Under the pieces are notes generated by a model that did no database searches, was not told the DNA's origin, and saw nothing but the letters and a program-made list of their open reading frames with translations. Made by a program: the position numbers and the translations under genes. Of a stretch of DNA of 64,000 nucleotides, positions 10,802-23,700 are shown piece by piece; within the stretch, counting starts at the first letter, position 1, and each line of letters starts with the position of its first letter. Where the stretch lies: contig JAPTJF010000152.1 of NCBI GenBank assembly GCA_029339195.1, positions 61,686 through 125,685 on the forward strand, written 5' to 3'. Origin of the DNA: Micractinium sp. NFX-FRZ. Taxonomy: Eukaryota > Chlorophyta > Trebouxiophyceae > Chlorellales > Chlorellaceae.

Positions 10802-12479
10802 ATGGTGTGGCCCTTCAGCAAGAAGAAGCCCGCGCTCAGTCCCGAGCAAGCAGACCGGTGCAGGCGGTGAGCAGGAGAAGTGCACATGCATGCAGCGGGC
10901 GGTTTCGAAAGGCTCTTACCATGCAAGAGGTCTGGAGCGGACAGAGTAAGCCGCGGCGAAACGAAATGGAACAGCGCTCGGCCTTTGGGCTTACCCAAAG
11001 ACGCACGAAGAGTCCATCGGCGGCTTGACATCTGCACTGCCAAACCGGCCCAGCGCGCCGGCCCTGTTGGGGTTTGCGGCACTGCTCCAGCTGCCGCCGC
11101 CACCGCTGCTGCCTGCCGCTGCCTGCTTCATGGTTCAGCCGACTGCCGCCGTGCTGCTGCTGTCGACTGGTGCAGGCGGTGCGGCATGGGGGTGGCAACG
11201 CTGGCGCATTGCCTGGCAGCCAACCCGGGCAGCCCAGGCATCTGCAACAGCCTAGAAACGCAGGCAAGCGGGTGGCACGGGCGGTGCGGCCAGCTGGCCA
11301 GCTGGCTGTGGCCTTGTCCCTGCCCGCTTCCGGCCTCTCCTCTGAGGTACCAGACTCCACGCGAGTTGCTGCACAGACAGCAGCATGCCATATGGCTTGA
11401 GCCAGGTTGCCGCGTTACCATGCAGTGGAGTTGGAAACAGACCGCCCACGGCAAAACCCTGCCGTCTGCTGCCTGCGTTGCCCCGCCTGCTTGTCCGCTG
11501 CCTGCGTTGCCCTCGAGATTGCGGCCCCTCCCACGTTCCACTCTGCTGCGCTGGGATCCCGATCCCGCCCTCCCCGCCTCGCATGCAGCCGGTGTACCGT
11601 GCCGACGCTGCACCCCTGCCCACCCTCTGTGCGTGCAGGTGGTGCACTGCCATGCAGAGGTGGTGTGCCCCGAGCTCGCGGCCGCACACCAGCGCTGCTT
11701 CCAGTGAGTGCGAAAGCAGCAAAAGCAGCAGGAGCAGCAGCAAGAGCGGCAGCAGACGCAGCAAGAGCAGCAGCAGTGGCGGCAGGGGCAGCGGAAGCGG
11801 CGGCAGCTGCGGCGGCAGGCGCAAGATGCAGCCGTGGGGGGCAGTAGCGGCAGCATGCAGCGAGTTGGAGGGAGGGTTTCAGGTGTCGTGCGGGGAGGGT
11901 AGGTGTGTGTCGACAGCATGCAGCGGTATAGAGGCCCCCCCTGCTCCTGCCCTTGCTGCCGAGTCCCTCGCTGTGCGTGGTGCTGGCCTGGCCGTGCTTC
12001 CTCCCCCTCGTTGCCTGCTCATCTGCCTGCCCCCCCGCACCTGATTCTGGCCGCCTGCAGGCGGGTGGTGAACAGCAAGGGCAGGGAGCCGTACAGGTAG
12101 GGGGAGGGGCAGGGAGGCGTTCAGGTGCAGTGGGGCCCCGGTGCCCTGGGGGCCACGCTGTGGGCAGCGGGCACAGCAGGGGAACGCGTTGGCGAGGATG
12201 AGAAACGATATGGTGCTGCTTGCTCGCGCCCTGCTCCTGCCCCTCGGGGGCCCTGTCCCTTTTTTATGCCAACAGCACTGCCTGACTGGTCGGTCCGCCT
12301 GCCCTGCCGTGCTCTTTCCCCCCGCTCTCGCTGCCTGCACTTGCAGCACATGCGGCAAGGAGGTGGATGCAATGAAGGCCTGCCTGAAGCAGCTTGGGCT
12401 GTACCCCTTCAGCAGCAGCATCGGCAGCCCTTCCAGCGGCGGCCCCAGCAGCGGCAGGCCGAGCGGCCGCGCCGCGTGA
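10802..12479 (+). CDS. Twin-Cx9C (CHCH-type) small protein, 5' exon tentative
   Basis: Three exons join cleanly: 11639-11703, 12061-12096 and 12347-12479. They encode two Cx9C motifs, CPELAAAHQRC and CGKEVDAMKAC, about 20 residues apart, followed by LGLYPF and a Ser/Gly-rich tail. Twin Cx9C proteins form a disulfide-linked helical hairpin and usually work in the mitochondrial intermembrane space, imported by Mia40, often in cytochrome oxidase assembly. The specific member is not recognised. A plausible first exon begins at the ATG 10802 (MVWPFSKKKPALSPEQ) and ends at a GTGAGC donor at 10867. That exon ends in phase 2 while the exon at 11639 starts in phase 0. A small exon between them, or another start, is therefore missing from this model. 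Confidence 0.6.
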
Positions 12480-12767
12480 CAAAGCAAGGGCCCTCTGCGC
12501 CCGTCCTTGCTCTGCCCGTCGGCCTGCTTGATTGCTTGTTTGCTTGCTGCCAATTTACCACTGCTTTGCACTGAAAATTTATATCATACCGTTGTACAAT
12601 AGCCTTGAACAGAGGTTGCAAAAGGCTGATAACGTGTTTCGAATTCAGTGTGCTTGGTGAGCGGCACAGCGTGGGGCTCACCTCAGTTGACGTGGCGGCA
12701 GCGCGGCCCATCTCCTCTGGACAGTCTCGAGCGCTCCCGGCGGTTGATCACCACCCCAGGATACAGC

Positions 12768-13925
12768 ATGCTGCTCTCTGGGCAAGACGCGCGTGCCTAT
12801 GCAACCACAGTGGCGGGAGCTGTGGCCTACCTGGGTTTTTGCTCGCTCGTGGGCAAGCTTAAGCTCTTGCCCCCACGGCTGTCGCGCAAGCTGATGCACA
12901 TAGGCGAGCTTGTTCTCGAGGGCGCGCGTGCACTGCGTGTGGGGAGCGCAGGGAACCGGGGCGGGGTGCTGTGTGGCTGCCGGCGCCACCGGCGCCGCCT
13001 CCTCAACCGCGCACACACACACACACACTCTTTGGTAGCCATCCCACCCATCATCCTCCCTGACCCCACCCGCAGGCACCGGCCCGCTCTACATGCTCTG
13101 CTGGCCGCTGTACAGCTCCCACCCCGCCAGCCGCTGGCTGTGCGCCTCGGTGCCGGCGCTGGCGGGGGTGCGGTTTGCGGCGGTGGGCAGCGGGCTGCTG
13201 CGGGACGAAGCCCTGGTGGCCGGATCCAGCGTGAGTTTGAGCTGCGGGAAGACAGGCAGGAGCAGGTGGATCGCCTGTAGTGCTGTCTGTCTCTGGGATG
13301 ACAGCCCGCTTCATCGGCAGGCAGGCAGATGGGCAGGCCGGCAGGCAGGCCGGCAGGCAGGTGCCCAGGCCCATGCAGCCAACCGCCAGCCAACCACAAC
13401 TGCGCACACACCGGCGCCCCGTGATCGCCTCCCCATGCCCCTCTGCCCCCCCTGCAGCGCCACGGCCGGCCGGAGGAGCTGCTCAGGGGCCCGCTGCTGT
13501 ATGCTGGGGCGCACGTGGCGGTGACGCTGCTGTGCTGGCGCCACTCCCCCGCCGGCGTGCTGGCGCTGGCGGTGCTGTGCGGCGGGGACGGGCTGGCCGA
13601 GGTGGTGGGTGCCGGCGTGGGCGGGCGGAAGCTACCACACAACCGGCAGAAGACGGTGGCAGGCACACTGGCGTGCTGGCTGGGCGGCGCCGCCACCGCC
13701 CTGCCCCTGCTGGCGCACTTCCGTGCCGCCGGGCTGTTCAGTTCCGCAGCGGCCGCGGCGGCTGGGACGTCGGGCGGCCTGCTGAGCGGTGCGCCGCTGC
13801 TGGCGGGCGTGCTGCTGTGCTCTGCGGTGGGAGCGGCGGTGGAGTCGCTGCCCCTGGGGGATGCCGACAACCTGGCAGTCACGGCGGCGGTGGCGGTGGC
13901 GGCGCACTGCTTCTTCGGCTTCTGA
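12768..13925 (+). CDS. Phytol/farnesol kinase, VTE5-like
   Basis: CTP-dependent polyprenol kinase of the VTE5/FOLK family. VTE5 phosphorylates phytol released from chlorophyll and feeds tocopherol synthesis at plastid membranes. Three exons, 12768-12903, 13076-13230 and 13458-13925, give 252 residues. Family blocks seen in order are RKLMHIGTGPLYMLCWPLYS, RPEELLRGPLLYAGAH, then CGGDGLAEVVG and GGRKLPHNRQKTVAG, the conserved nucleotide/substrate region of this family. Several hydrophobic helices follow to the C-terminus. The first intron uses a GC donor (ATAG/GCGAGC), the only join that restores HIG-TGPLY. Position 12768 is the first in-frame ATG. A plastid transit peptide is not obvious, so an upstream exon may be missing. 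Phytol versus farnesol preference cannot be told from sequence. Confidence 0.87.
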
Positions 13926-14439
13926 TGATGATCTGAGGAGGGGTGGGGGGCCTCCGGTGGCCCCCTGCCCGGGCCACCCCATCCCCAGCTCCCAGCCCCA
14001 GCCTCAACCATAGTAGTTGCAGGCACATGCCTGGGCTCAATTCTGCGTGTGCATGCCCGCTTCCTTGCGTTTGGATCAGGGTAATAGTGCAGCCCCAATG
14101 TGGCATGCCGCCCTCCTTCGTGTGGCATGCCCTGCTCTCACATGTTGGGCCGCCTGCCACGCCGCATGTACCTTCCTGTCGTACGCATACGCACGCAGCG
14201 CCTCCCCTTACCCATTCCGCTATTGCGCCCCTACCCCATTCCGCAGTTACTCCCTTGTCGCCTCTACCTCCGCTCCTCTACCCCCATCTGTATTGCCCCA
14301 ATGGCTAGCTTGACAGCTGCAAAGGATGCAAATTTCCATCAGGACGCCTGCGCAAGAATGCAGGTGCCAGCGTTCACAAGTCGAATGCCAAGAAATGCCG
14401 AGCTTGGCAGTGCGAGGAGCGTGCCATCTGCCGCTGCCG
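13926..14439. other. Convergent intergenic region, phytol kinase (+) / PAQR protein (-)
   Basis: Two facing 3' UTRs. No gene, RNA or repeat is seen. The long reading frames on both strands here are GC-driven and lack splice-consistent homology. Confidence 0.4.
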
Positions 14440-17240
14440 CTACGCACCGCCCGCCGCCGCCCCCGCCTCTGCCGCCGCTGCCTCGGCGATTGTGGACAGC
14501 AGCAGCCAGACGTGCAGGGCTGCTGCTGTGGTGACGAGGTAGTGCAGGAAGTGGTGGTCGGTGAGGCCCGTCCACCTGAAGGGATGTGCCGTGAGGGGCA
14601 GGGGGCGGAGCCGGGGGCAGGGGCAGTGACGTGCGTCAGTGGGGGGAGGGGCAGTGCAGGAGGCGAGGCGAGGCGGTGTGTTGGTGTACGGCACACAGGA
14701 TGCCAGGGTGTATGTGGCAGCAGCAGCAGCAGTGCGACCGCAGAGGCAGGCAGTGCGCGCTGGCAGCTCTGGGAAACTTGCCAGCATGCACACCCGAGCA
14801 AGATGCCGGCAACCAGCCTCGTTGCCTTGTAAACCCCAAGCCAGCCACCCTGCTGCTGCTGGTGCTGCGCCTGCCGGCTGTCCGGGGCGCCCACCTGTCG
14901 TGCCCCCCGTTGCGTAGGAAGGCGAGTGCGCCCGCCAGGTAGAGCGCCAGCTCAGCAGCCATCACCCACCCCGCCAGCTGGCGCCAGTGCAGCAGCACTG
15001 CAGCGTGTGGTGGGCCGGGTGGCGGACCAGGGGCAGGGGTGGCAGGTGGGGTTGGCAAGGCTGGCCTGGCACTGCTGGAGGTGCACGGCATAAAGGTGCT
15101 CACCTGGGCACGCTTGGTACTGCATCCAACCTCCCTTGTCTGCCGCCCAGCCGCCCAGCGCCCAGCTCAACCACCCCGCCCTCGGCCCCGCACCTGCCAC
15201 GAAGCCGCCCCCCACAAACCCGGCCACCCGGGGTGCGGGGGGCAGGAGGGCGGCCACCAGCAGCACAGCGGTCACCCCAGCCATGGGGGTGGGCACATGC
15301 CCGTGCTCCTGTGCCTGCGAGGCAGGGCAGGCGGGGGAGGTGCGGCTGACTGACTTGTCAGCAGGCAGCCATGGGGTGCAAGCGCGGCGTGAGCTGTGGA
15401 GGCGGCACAGCAAGCGCCTGCGGGGTGTCGCGTTCTCAGTTTCCAGGGGTGTTCCGTTCTCAGGCCAGGCAGCCTTGCGGGTGCCCCACTCTCAGGTCAG
15501 GCAGCAGAAAGCCTGGCGGCGGTAAAAGCGGGCAAGTTGCGCTGCTGGCAGCCGGGTGGGCGCGCATCCCAAGCCACCACAGTGGCTGCCTGTCAAACCC
15601 ACACCGCCTGCAGCCGCCCCCTGCTCACCCGCTCGCTCACCACCAGTGCTGCTAAGGGGTGCACTGCTCTGCAGTGCAGTGCAGTGCTGGCTGTGTGGTG
15701 CTCACCATGAGTGCGGTGATGGGCGTGCCAACAATGGTGAACACAATGCCGACGTGGTCGAGCTTCTCCTGCAGCCAGGCACACGACCACAACAACAGCA
15801 CATGTGGTGTGTTGCAATGTAGCGGAACTGCCGTGACATGCACGACATGCGCATGAGTGCGCCGGCTGCTTCCACCGGCAAGCGCTGCGCACGCTGGGCG
15901 GCCTCGCTGGCAGCAGCACTGGCAGCCAGAACCACGCCTCCGCACTTGTCAGGGCAGTACCTGCCCACCTCCCCACCGCTTCCCGTGAGCAATCCTTCCC
16001 CAGCACGTGCGCCCCTCACACCCTTGCCACCCACCCCACTGCAGGCACCATCACCAGGGCACCTGCCATCCCCTCACAGCCCCCTCAACCCCGCTCCCCC
16101 GCCCCCTCTGTCCCACCAGTGAGTGGCTGTCTGGCCAGATGTGGGTGAGAGCCGAGAAGAGGTGTGTGGTGGCGGCGCAGCAGCAGAAGGCGACCAGCGC
16201 TGAGCCGCCGGGGGCGTGGCCTGCGACGGGGGGGAGCAGCAGCGGGGCCTTTGGGTGTGGCGTTGGGAGTGTGTGGCGTGTGGGCAGCTGGCAGGCGCGG
16301 TGCAGGGGGTAGAAGGGTGCAGCAGGGGCAGCCCTCGCCTCCCCAGGCGGCGCTGCGGGTCATAGGGGCGATGCTCCCGGGGCACTGGGGCACACGGCAG
16401 TGGGGCGGCGCTGCCACGGACGCTGATGTGCCTCCATATTTGCTACGATGCTGCCGTACCACGGCCGGCCCCCGGCAAACCTGCGCGCACCCGCCCACCT
16501 GCGCTGACCAGGGCTGCCAGGCAGAGCAGCGCTGCCCCGGGCACGGCATGGCTCCAAAAGTTGATGCGCTCATAGGGGTCGTGGAACACGCCTGGGAGGG
16601 GAGGGGGGCAGTGCAGGGGCTCCCGGGTGGGTGGCACCATCACCTCCCGCGTGCCAGCAGCACTGCCAGGGGACAAGGTGCAGGCTGGCAGCGTCCAAGC
16701 GTTGCGGGCAGCAGAGCAAGCAGAGGAGGGCGGTTGTACATGCAGCTGCCGCTGCTGCGACTGCTGCAACTGCTGTTGCCTGCGCTCACAGTGCCACCAG
16801 GGGGTGTGGGGGAAGGAGCCCGCCGGCGCTCCAGCGGGCCTGCATGGCCGGAAGAACGCGGGTCGGGAACAAGTGCTGTTCCTGAGCAAAGCAATACAAA
16901 AATAAGGGTTGTGCAGAGGTCCTGTTTCAACATAAGAAGGGAACAGGTGATGGGTTGCCCCAATGCCCCAATGATGCTTGCACATTTGTTGGCCACGCCT
17001 GCCTGCCCACCGCACGCACCTGCACGCCAGCAGCCGCCCGGAGGCGGGGTCGTGCAGCTCGCGCCAGTGGGACACCTACGCACAATAGTCACAAAAAAAA
17101 GTATCTGATGGCTGCAGGCCAGAGTGTGGATCATGGGCAGCAGGACTGACGGGTTGGCGTCACCGCCGGTGCCGGTCCCCACTCGCCCACCCACCCACCT
17201 TGGCCTGCCCCGCCTGATGGCTGTGATGATGATCGACCAT
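14440..17240 (-). CDS. PAQR / hemolysin III-type seven-helix membrane protein
   Basis: Polytopic membrane protein of the hemolysin III / progestin and adipoQ receptor superfamily, whose proven members bind zinc and some act as ceramidases. Nine exons join in phase: 17240-17199, 17075-17020, 16839-16790, 16591-16499, 16220-16117, 15768-15706, 15314-15194, 14997-14895 and 14575-14440, giving 255 residues. Seen in order: MVDHHHSHQAGQAK start; HWRELHDP; YERINFWSHAVPG (motif like the family's ExxNxxTH); AATTHLFSALTH, where the family has a Ser/His zinc region; EKLDHVGIVFTIVGTPI (family KxDHxGI); several hydrophobic helices; and DHHFLHYLVTTAA, the C-terminal HxxxH. The third exon (50 nt) is inferred because it is the only one found that makes phases 2 and 1 agree. 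Substrate and location are unknown. Confidence 0.78.
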
Positions 17241-17703
17241 GTGGCTGTTTGGCCCTCCCTGCTGCTTGTGCCGCTTGATTGAAGAGCGAGTCACGGCCAT
17301 TTCGGAGACGGGAGATGGGAGCGCAGGTCAATGCCCCGCTTTTGAGTCTATTCCTCTAGCTCACGCGATCGCCACAAGGTTTAGGCTTGTAAGCGCTGCC
17401 AGAAGGCGGGTAATGGCCTTGTTTTCCTAAGTTTTCTACCGAGAATTGCGGCGCCCTCGGGGCCTTGTTCCGGCCCGGCACCACCATCATTGGCGCACGG
17501 AAGGATCCAGTAATCTAAATAATTTCCCGGAGACTGCTCAGAGCCACCTAGGCCGCAACACCTCGCCCCGATCGCGAACAGGGGTAGGGGGAGAGGAGCT
17601 GCTGGAGGGAGCTAGCAACGACATCATGTTTGCTTGAGAAAAGGAACGGAACCGGTTTTGCGATCCAGCGCACCAAAGTTCGGCTGAGCAGCAGCCTGGC
17701 GCC
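17241..17703. promoter_or_regulatory. Divergent intergenic region, PAQR protein (-) / FG-GAP protein (+)
   Basis: 463 bp between two head-to-head starts, so both promoters are here. It is less GC-rich than its surroundings (patches such as TAATCTAAATAATTT near 17510). No gene is seen. Confidence 0.5.
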
Positions 17704-20700
17704 ATGTTGAAGCGCGACTTTGGCATCCTGCTGCTGTCCGTGTGCGCGCTGTACCTGTCGCTGCAAAACGAGGGCGCCTACCAGTTCAAGAAGGCCTGGT
17801 GCGTGACTGCCGCCGCCGCCGCCTGCTGCTGCTGCCGGCTACCGCCCGCCTCTGCCGCCTGCCAGTGCTGCATCCACCTCTTTGTCCTCGGTGCATTAAG
17901 AAAGCGGAACCTTTGGATAGCAGTGATCTCTAGCCACAGCCGTGACGTGCCGGCGACAGCGCACCCTGGCGCCCTGGCCGCCGCCTGTCGTCCGCCACCT
18001 GCCACCGCCCACCCCTCGCCCCACCCTGCATGTCGTGCCTGCCCTCACCTTCCATGGCTTACACCTGCCCTGTCTGCCTGTTGTGCTGCACCGCAGGTAC
18101 CACAACTTTGATGAGCACGACACGGCGCTACACGAACTGGAGGAGCACCCACACCCGGTGCCGCCGCCCCTGGTGGTGCGCACTGCTGCCAACCCTTCCC
18201 GTGCTGCCCTTGCCTCCCAGCTGCCTCTGCCGGCTGGCAACTGCCTGTTGCTGCAGTGCATATGGCTCAAAGCTCTGTTCCAGAGCTCTGCTAAGTTGCA
18301 TGTGCGCAGCTGGGTGCCGCCTGCTGTTTCATGGTGCACCTGCAGTCCTTGCTGTGCGCACCGCTCGCCACCTTACCGTGTCACCCCCCAATGCCCCGTT
18401 CCCTCAGACGGACCTCAACGGGGACGGCAAGCCGGAGATCATCACCGCCACGCCCTCGGGCAAGCTGCAGATCCTGGCGCCCCGCCGCTTTGGGGACGGC
18501 TTTGCCAAGGCAGAGGTGAGGAGCACCCGTCTGCCTGTGTGTGTGTGTGTGTGGGCTTGGGTGAGCCTGTGCAGTGCTGCAGGGGTGTGCAATGTCAACA
18601 TGAGAGGTGGACATGCATGTCGTGATGGCACGGGCGGCTGAGGGGGCGGCGGCCAGCTGTCCATCGCCGCCCTGCGCCCCGCCTACCCCACCCTCTAACA
18701 CCTCTGTCCTTTCCTCTTTTCCTCTTTTCCTCTGTGCCCCCTTGCAGCTGCTCTCCCAAGTGGAGCTGGACCCCTCGGGCAAGATGCGCATCGCCGTGCT
18801 GCGCTCCGGCTACCTGGCCCCGGCCCCAAAGGAGCTGGTGCGGGCGCCGCGCAAGCAGGTGGTGGTGGTGGTCACCGAAGACCTACGCCTGCTCTGCCTC
18901 AACCACAACCTGCAGAAGATGTGGGAGCAGGAGCTGGGGGTGAGTGGGTGGGTGGGCTGCCACTCAGTTGTCCAATTGTTGGGGTGGGCTGCCATTCATG
19001 TGTCTACTTGTCGGTGGGTGTGCTGCCATCTGTCTACTTGTTGATGTGTGTGCTTGTTGGTGGGTGGAGTGGATTCGGTTGTGGGTGGGTGGGAGGAGGC
19101 AGAAGACATGGGAGGGTGTCGTGCTGCCCCCCACAACCTGCACAAGCTGGGTGCCAGTCCCGCACGAGTGGTGCCAGGATGCGGTGGGGCGGTGGGCGCT
19201 CCGCAAGCATGTGGTGGCGGCGTGCTGTTGTGGTGGCGGCGGCGGCGGAGCTGTTGTGGTGGCGGCGGAGCGAGGCAGTGGTTGGGTATTTGTGATTCGT
19301 GCTATATTTCTGCGGGTGTTATGCTGATGTGCCCCTGGGCTGCCGGGCCTCTGCCCCACGCACCTGGGGTCCCCCTTGTTGTCCTCTCATCAGCCGCCTG
19401 CCCCCGCCCCACCTCACCCGCCCGCACCCACTCATGTGCCTGTGCCCCTGCAGTCGCACTACCCGGAGCACGGCGGCATTCGGGAGCTGGCGGTGCACAT
19501 CTCTGGTGGGTGAGGGGGGTCAGTGGGGTTGAGTGGTGAGGGTTCTAGCGAGTCTCCCTGGCTGCTGGAGCTGGGTGCAGGCAGGAGAGCGGAGGGCACC
19601 CCGCTCTGGGGGTCTCTCTGCCGTCCCCTTAACCCCACCTCTCTGCTTCTGCCATCTCCCGCGGGGCCCCCACCCGCACGCACACCCGGACGCCAGCCCT
19701 TCCTTCCTTCCTTTTACACCGTGTACGTCTGAATAGAGATGCTGGCTTTGGGCGCGGCACACAAACGGGAAAGTTGTGCATGCCCTACCAGCGGCACGCC
19801 GCCCTCCCTCCCCCGCACTCGCCCCACCTGTCCTGTTGCCCCTCACCATCCCTCGATCGGCTTCCCAATGGACCTGGAAACCACGGGCTGCCTTGAAACT
19901 TGCCCAGCCCAACACGATGTGCTTTGCTCTGCCCCCGCCTGCAGACCAGCACATCAGCAGCGGCGGCAAGCGGGCGGGGCAGACGCTGCAGGCGAAGCGC
20001 AAGGCGGGGGCGGGGGACCCGGACTGGGAGGGGGAGGGAGACCATGGCATCGTGGTTGTGGGTGCCTCGGTCACCCCCCTCACGGCGGCGCAGCGGGAGG
20101 AGCTGGGTGAGCGAGGGATTCTGTGTGTGCGGGTGGGGCAGGGGTGGGGGCAAGGGGGAGAGGGGGACCCAAAGGCACGAACATGGCTCTCAACGTTGCG
20201 CTGCGAGGGAAGCTGGGTGCAGATGGGGTGGCATGGGAGGAGATTGAAAGGGGGCAGTCTGGCACGCCTGTTCCGCACTGCTCCTACTCACGCCCTCCCT
20301 CCTTCCCGCCGCCCGCCTTCCCACCCTCCCCCGCAGAGAGCGAGGTGGAGGACGAGGCCAAGGAGGAGCTGATGGCGCGGTACCGCAGCCACGGGTGGCA
20401 CAAGGGGAGGGATGCGGAGCTGGAGGTGTGTGCATGGTTGGGGGGGGGGGGGGGGGGCCCATGGTTGGGGACGCTGTTGAGACTGGGTGCGCGGACACAC
20501 ATGCGGAGGCGGAATTGAGAGTGGATGCGTGGACACAAATGCAGAGGCGGCGGCATGCTGTTCCCTGTGTGTGTGTGTGCGTGGCAGCGGTTGGGGCTGG
20601 GGCTGCAGCTGCTCCCATTTCGCGTGTGGTGCTGCGCCGTGCTCGCGAGACCCCTGCACCGCCCCTCCCCGAAGCCCTCTGTCGTCTCCGCCGCATTGTT

Positions 20701-23700
20701 GCTCAGGTTGAGGCATTCATGCTGTGTCATGCTGCGCTCACGCCCATGCTGTGCTGCGCTCACGCCCATGCTGTGCCACCCCAGCAGGACCACAAGGACT
20801 TGGAGCGCGACTCCCGCCACTTCTCCTACTTTGCCTTTGAGGGGGCCACCGGGGCGATGCGCTGGATGCACGAGGTGCGGGGCGGGGCGGGCGGGCGCTC
20901 GGGCGCTTGATTGTTGGCTAGCACTGTTTCCGCTCCGACCGCACTACCTCCGATTTTGTGCCGCCTGCCCACGCGTCTGTACTGCTCCCTGCTGGCCCTG
21001 GCCTTCCTGAAGGACCTTTCTCCCTTGTACCGCCTGTGGTCACCGACATGTACTGCTGCTGTACCGCAGGCCTAGCACTTCCACAAGGACCTCTGCCCTT
21101 TGTACTGCCGCTGCTCACTCGCTGTACTGCTGCTGTACTGCTGCTGTACCGCAGGCCAAGGACTTCCACAAGGACCTCTGCCCTTTGTACTGCCGCTGCT
21201 TACTCGCTATACTGCTGATGTACTGCTGCTGTACCGCAGGCCAAGGACTTCCACAAGGACCTTGGGGAAATGCAGGACCAGCTGGTGCAGCAGCATGCCT
21301 ACCACATGGCGGCGGAGGAGGTGCGGGGGCGCTGCTACTGTTGAAACAATACAAGGGTCAGCCGGCGCAGTGGGGTGGGCAGCAGCATGCGAAAGATATT
21401 GTGGTGGAGGTGAGGGGTGCCTCTACCTTACAACCATGCTCTAAGGAGGAAGCCCTGGGCCCGAAAAAGGTGTGCAGCAGCATGCCAGCATGCCTACCAC
21501 ATTACACCTCCCTCCCCTGCTGGCCACCCGCCCGCCCCTGTCGTCCCACCCGGCGCCGCCCTCTCTTCCCCGGCCCACCTCCCCCCACAGACTGAGGCCC
21601 GCCACTATGGCGAGGCATCATGCCGCGACTACCGCGCTTCCGTGCTGGCAGCGCTGCCGCACAGGCACGTGCCGCGCTGGCCTGCTGCCCTGTCGCAGCA
21701 TGCGCCGTGCTTTGCTGTGCTGCGCTGTTGCGTGCCGTGTCACGTGCTGTGCGTTTTGTGCCGTGCGCAGCGCCTGCCGGCTGCTGGGGTGCCCAACCGG
21801 CGCACCAGTCTTGTAATCTCCCCTGCCCTCGCCCACCCTTGCTCTGTCCCTCCCTCCCTCACTCACTCCTTCACCTCGCGCCCTCCCTGCCTTCCTGCAG
21901 CTGGGAGGGCCCCCGGGACACCCGCCTGGTGCCCATGCACTTTGCCAAGCAGAAGGAGGGGGCGGGCGCCCAGAAGCAGGGCCTCTCCAAGCTGGGGGCA
22001 TTGCAGGGCAAGAAGGGCGGCGCTGCCGGCGCCACTGCCCCCCCGCATGGCGGCGCCGTGGACAGCAACGGCGGGGCCGTGCAGGGCAAGACGAGCGGGA
22101 GGCAGCGGGGAGGGCCGCCCTCCAAGGGCGGCGCCGTGGGCAAGGTGGTGTCGGCGGTGGTCAAGGGGGCGACCAAGGGCTCGGCGGCCGCACGCCAGGC
22201 GGCCCAGCTGCCGCCCAACGTGGTAGTTGCGCACTTGGGTGAGTTAAAGGGGCGGGGTAGGGCTCTGGGAATGGGCTGCTGCTGGGCGGCGGCTGCGTGG
22301 GCTGGTTTCTTTGGAGGTGCGTGCCGCATGCGTCATACCGTGCCACTGCTCAGGGCAGCGCATGTGCGCCCAGCTGCAGCGCTTGGCCCGGCCATCAGCT
22401 TGGCAACCCAACTGCCCTGCTTGTTGTCCGCCTGCGCTGCTGCAGAGGAGGGCATCGAGGCGATCCACCTGTTCAGCGGGCGCACCGTGTGCCGCCTGCA
22501 CCTCCCCTCCCCAGGTGACGCCCTGCTTCTTCTTTAGCGAGGCAGGGCAAAGAATTAACTGCGCTTGGTCAAGGCAGCCCCCCTGGCTCCCAAGATCCGC
22601 CGGCTTGCCTTGCACGTGTCCGGCTGCTTGTGTGTCCGCTTGCCTGCGTTCCCGCCTGCCTGCGTTCCCGCCTGCCTGTCCTCCTGCCACACCCTGCTGG
22701 CTTGCCGGCATGCCCGCCCCGATTGCCCACCTGCCGCCTTCACTCCCAACCTGCTCCTCCCAGCCGGCATCAACCCCTGCCCGCCCTGTTCCTTAGTATA
22801 CTTCCTCCCCCTCCCATCCTCGCAGGCCTGCACATCGACCTGAACGGCGATGGCGTGCCGGAGCACGTCGTGGCGGTTGGTGAGTGGCTGCCTGCCTGCC
22901 TGCCTGGCTGCCTGCCTTTATGGCGGAACACAGAGGTGTCCGGGGGTGCCTGCAGGGCAGCACTGCTCAGCTGCCCAGCTCCCGGCACCGCTAGGAAGCT
23001 CACTGCCAATTGGTTGATTTGGTTGGTCCGGGCGCAGGCGGCACAGCGCCGCTGCGCCTGCCTCTCTTTGCCCCTGTTGGCCGGCAAGCTCTCCTGCTCG
23101 CCACACTGCTCCTGCCCTGACCGCGTGCCCACGAAAAAAATCCTTTTCCTTTCCTGGCAACCTTGGGCAGGCGGCGATCCCGAGGACCAGCTGGATGATG
23201 GCGACTTCAACCTGGGGCACGAGCGGCGCACGTTCTGCTACATGTCGGGTGGGTGGGTGGGGTGGGAGAGGGGTGGGTTTCACGGGGGGTGGATGAGAGG
23301 GTGAGGGAGCAAAGAGGGGTGTGTGGATGAGTGGGGTGGGGTGAGCTTTGGGGAACACGTGGAATGTGCGTGTGTTTGTGTGTGCGCATGGTGGCGCGGC
23401 GGCACTGTAGAGAGGTGTGGCGTGGCGTGATGCATCAGGCAGGGTGCTGGCAGGCTGGGTGGGAGCCTGCTCACACCGTCGGCAGCAGTCCACAGATCCC
23501 GCTCCTTTCCCCTGCCCCCGCCCCTCCCGCTGCAGTCATGTCTGGCATCCCGGCCCGCCTCAACCTGTTCAACGGCACCATCTGCCGCCCCTCCCGCCAC
23601 GCCCGCCGGCACCAGGGGGAGCAGGGCGGCGACGAGGTCATGGTGAGGCCTCACTCTTTCATCCAATCAATCAACTCTTTGTTGCCGCCGCCCCTTCGTG

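Noticed and set aside
12827..14128. A 433-residue open frame antisense to the phytol kinase
   Set aside because: It is low-complexity Arg/Pro/Ala translation opposite a well-supported gene, typical of GC-rich coding DNA.
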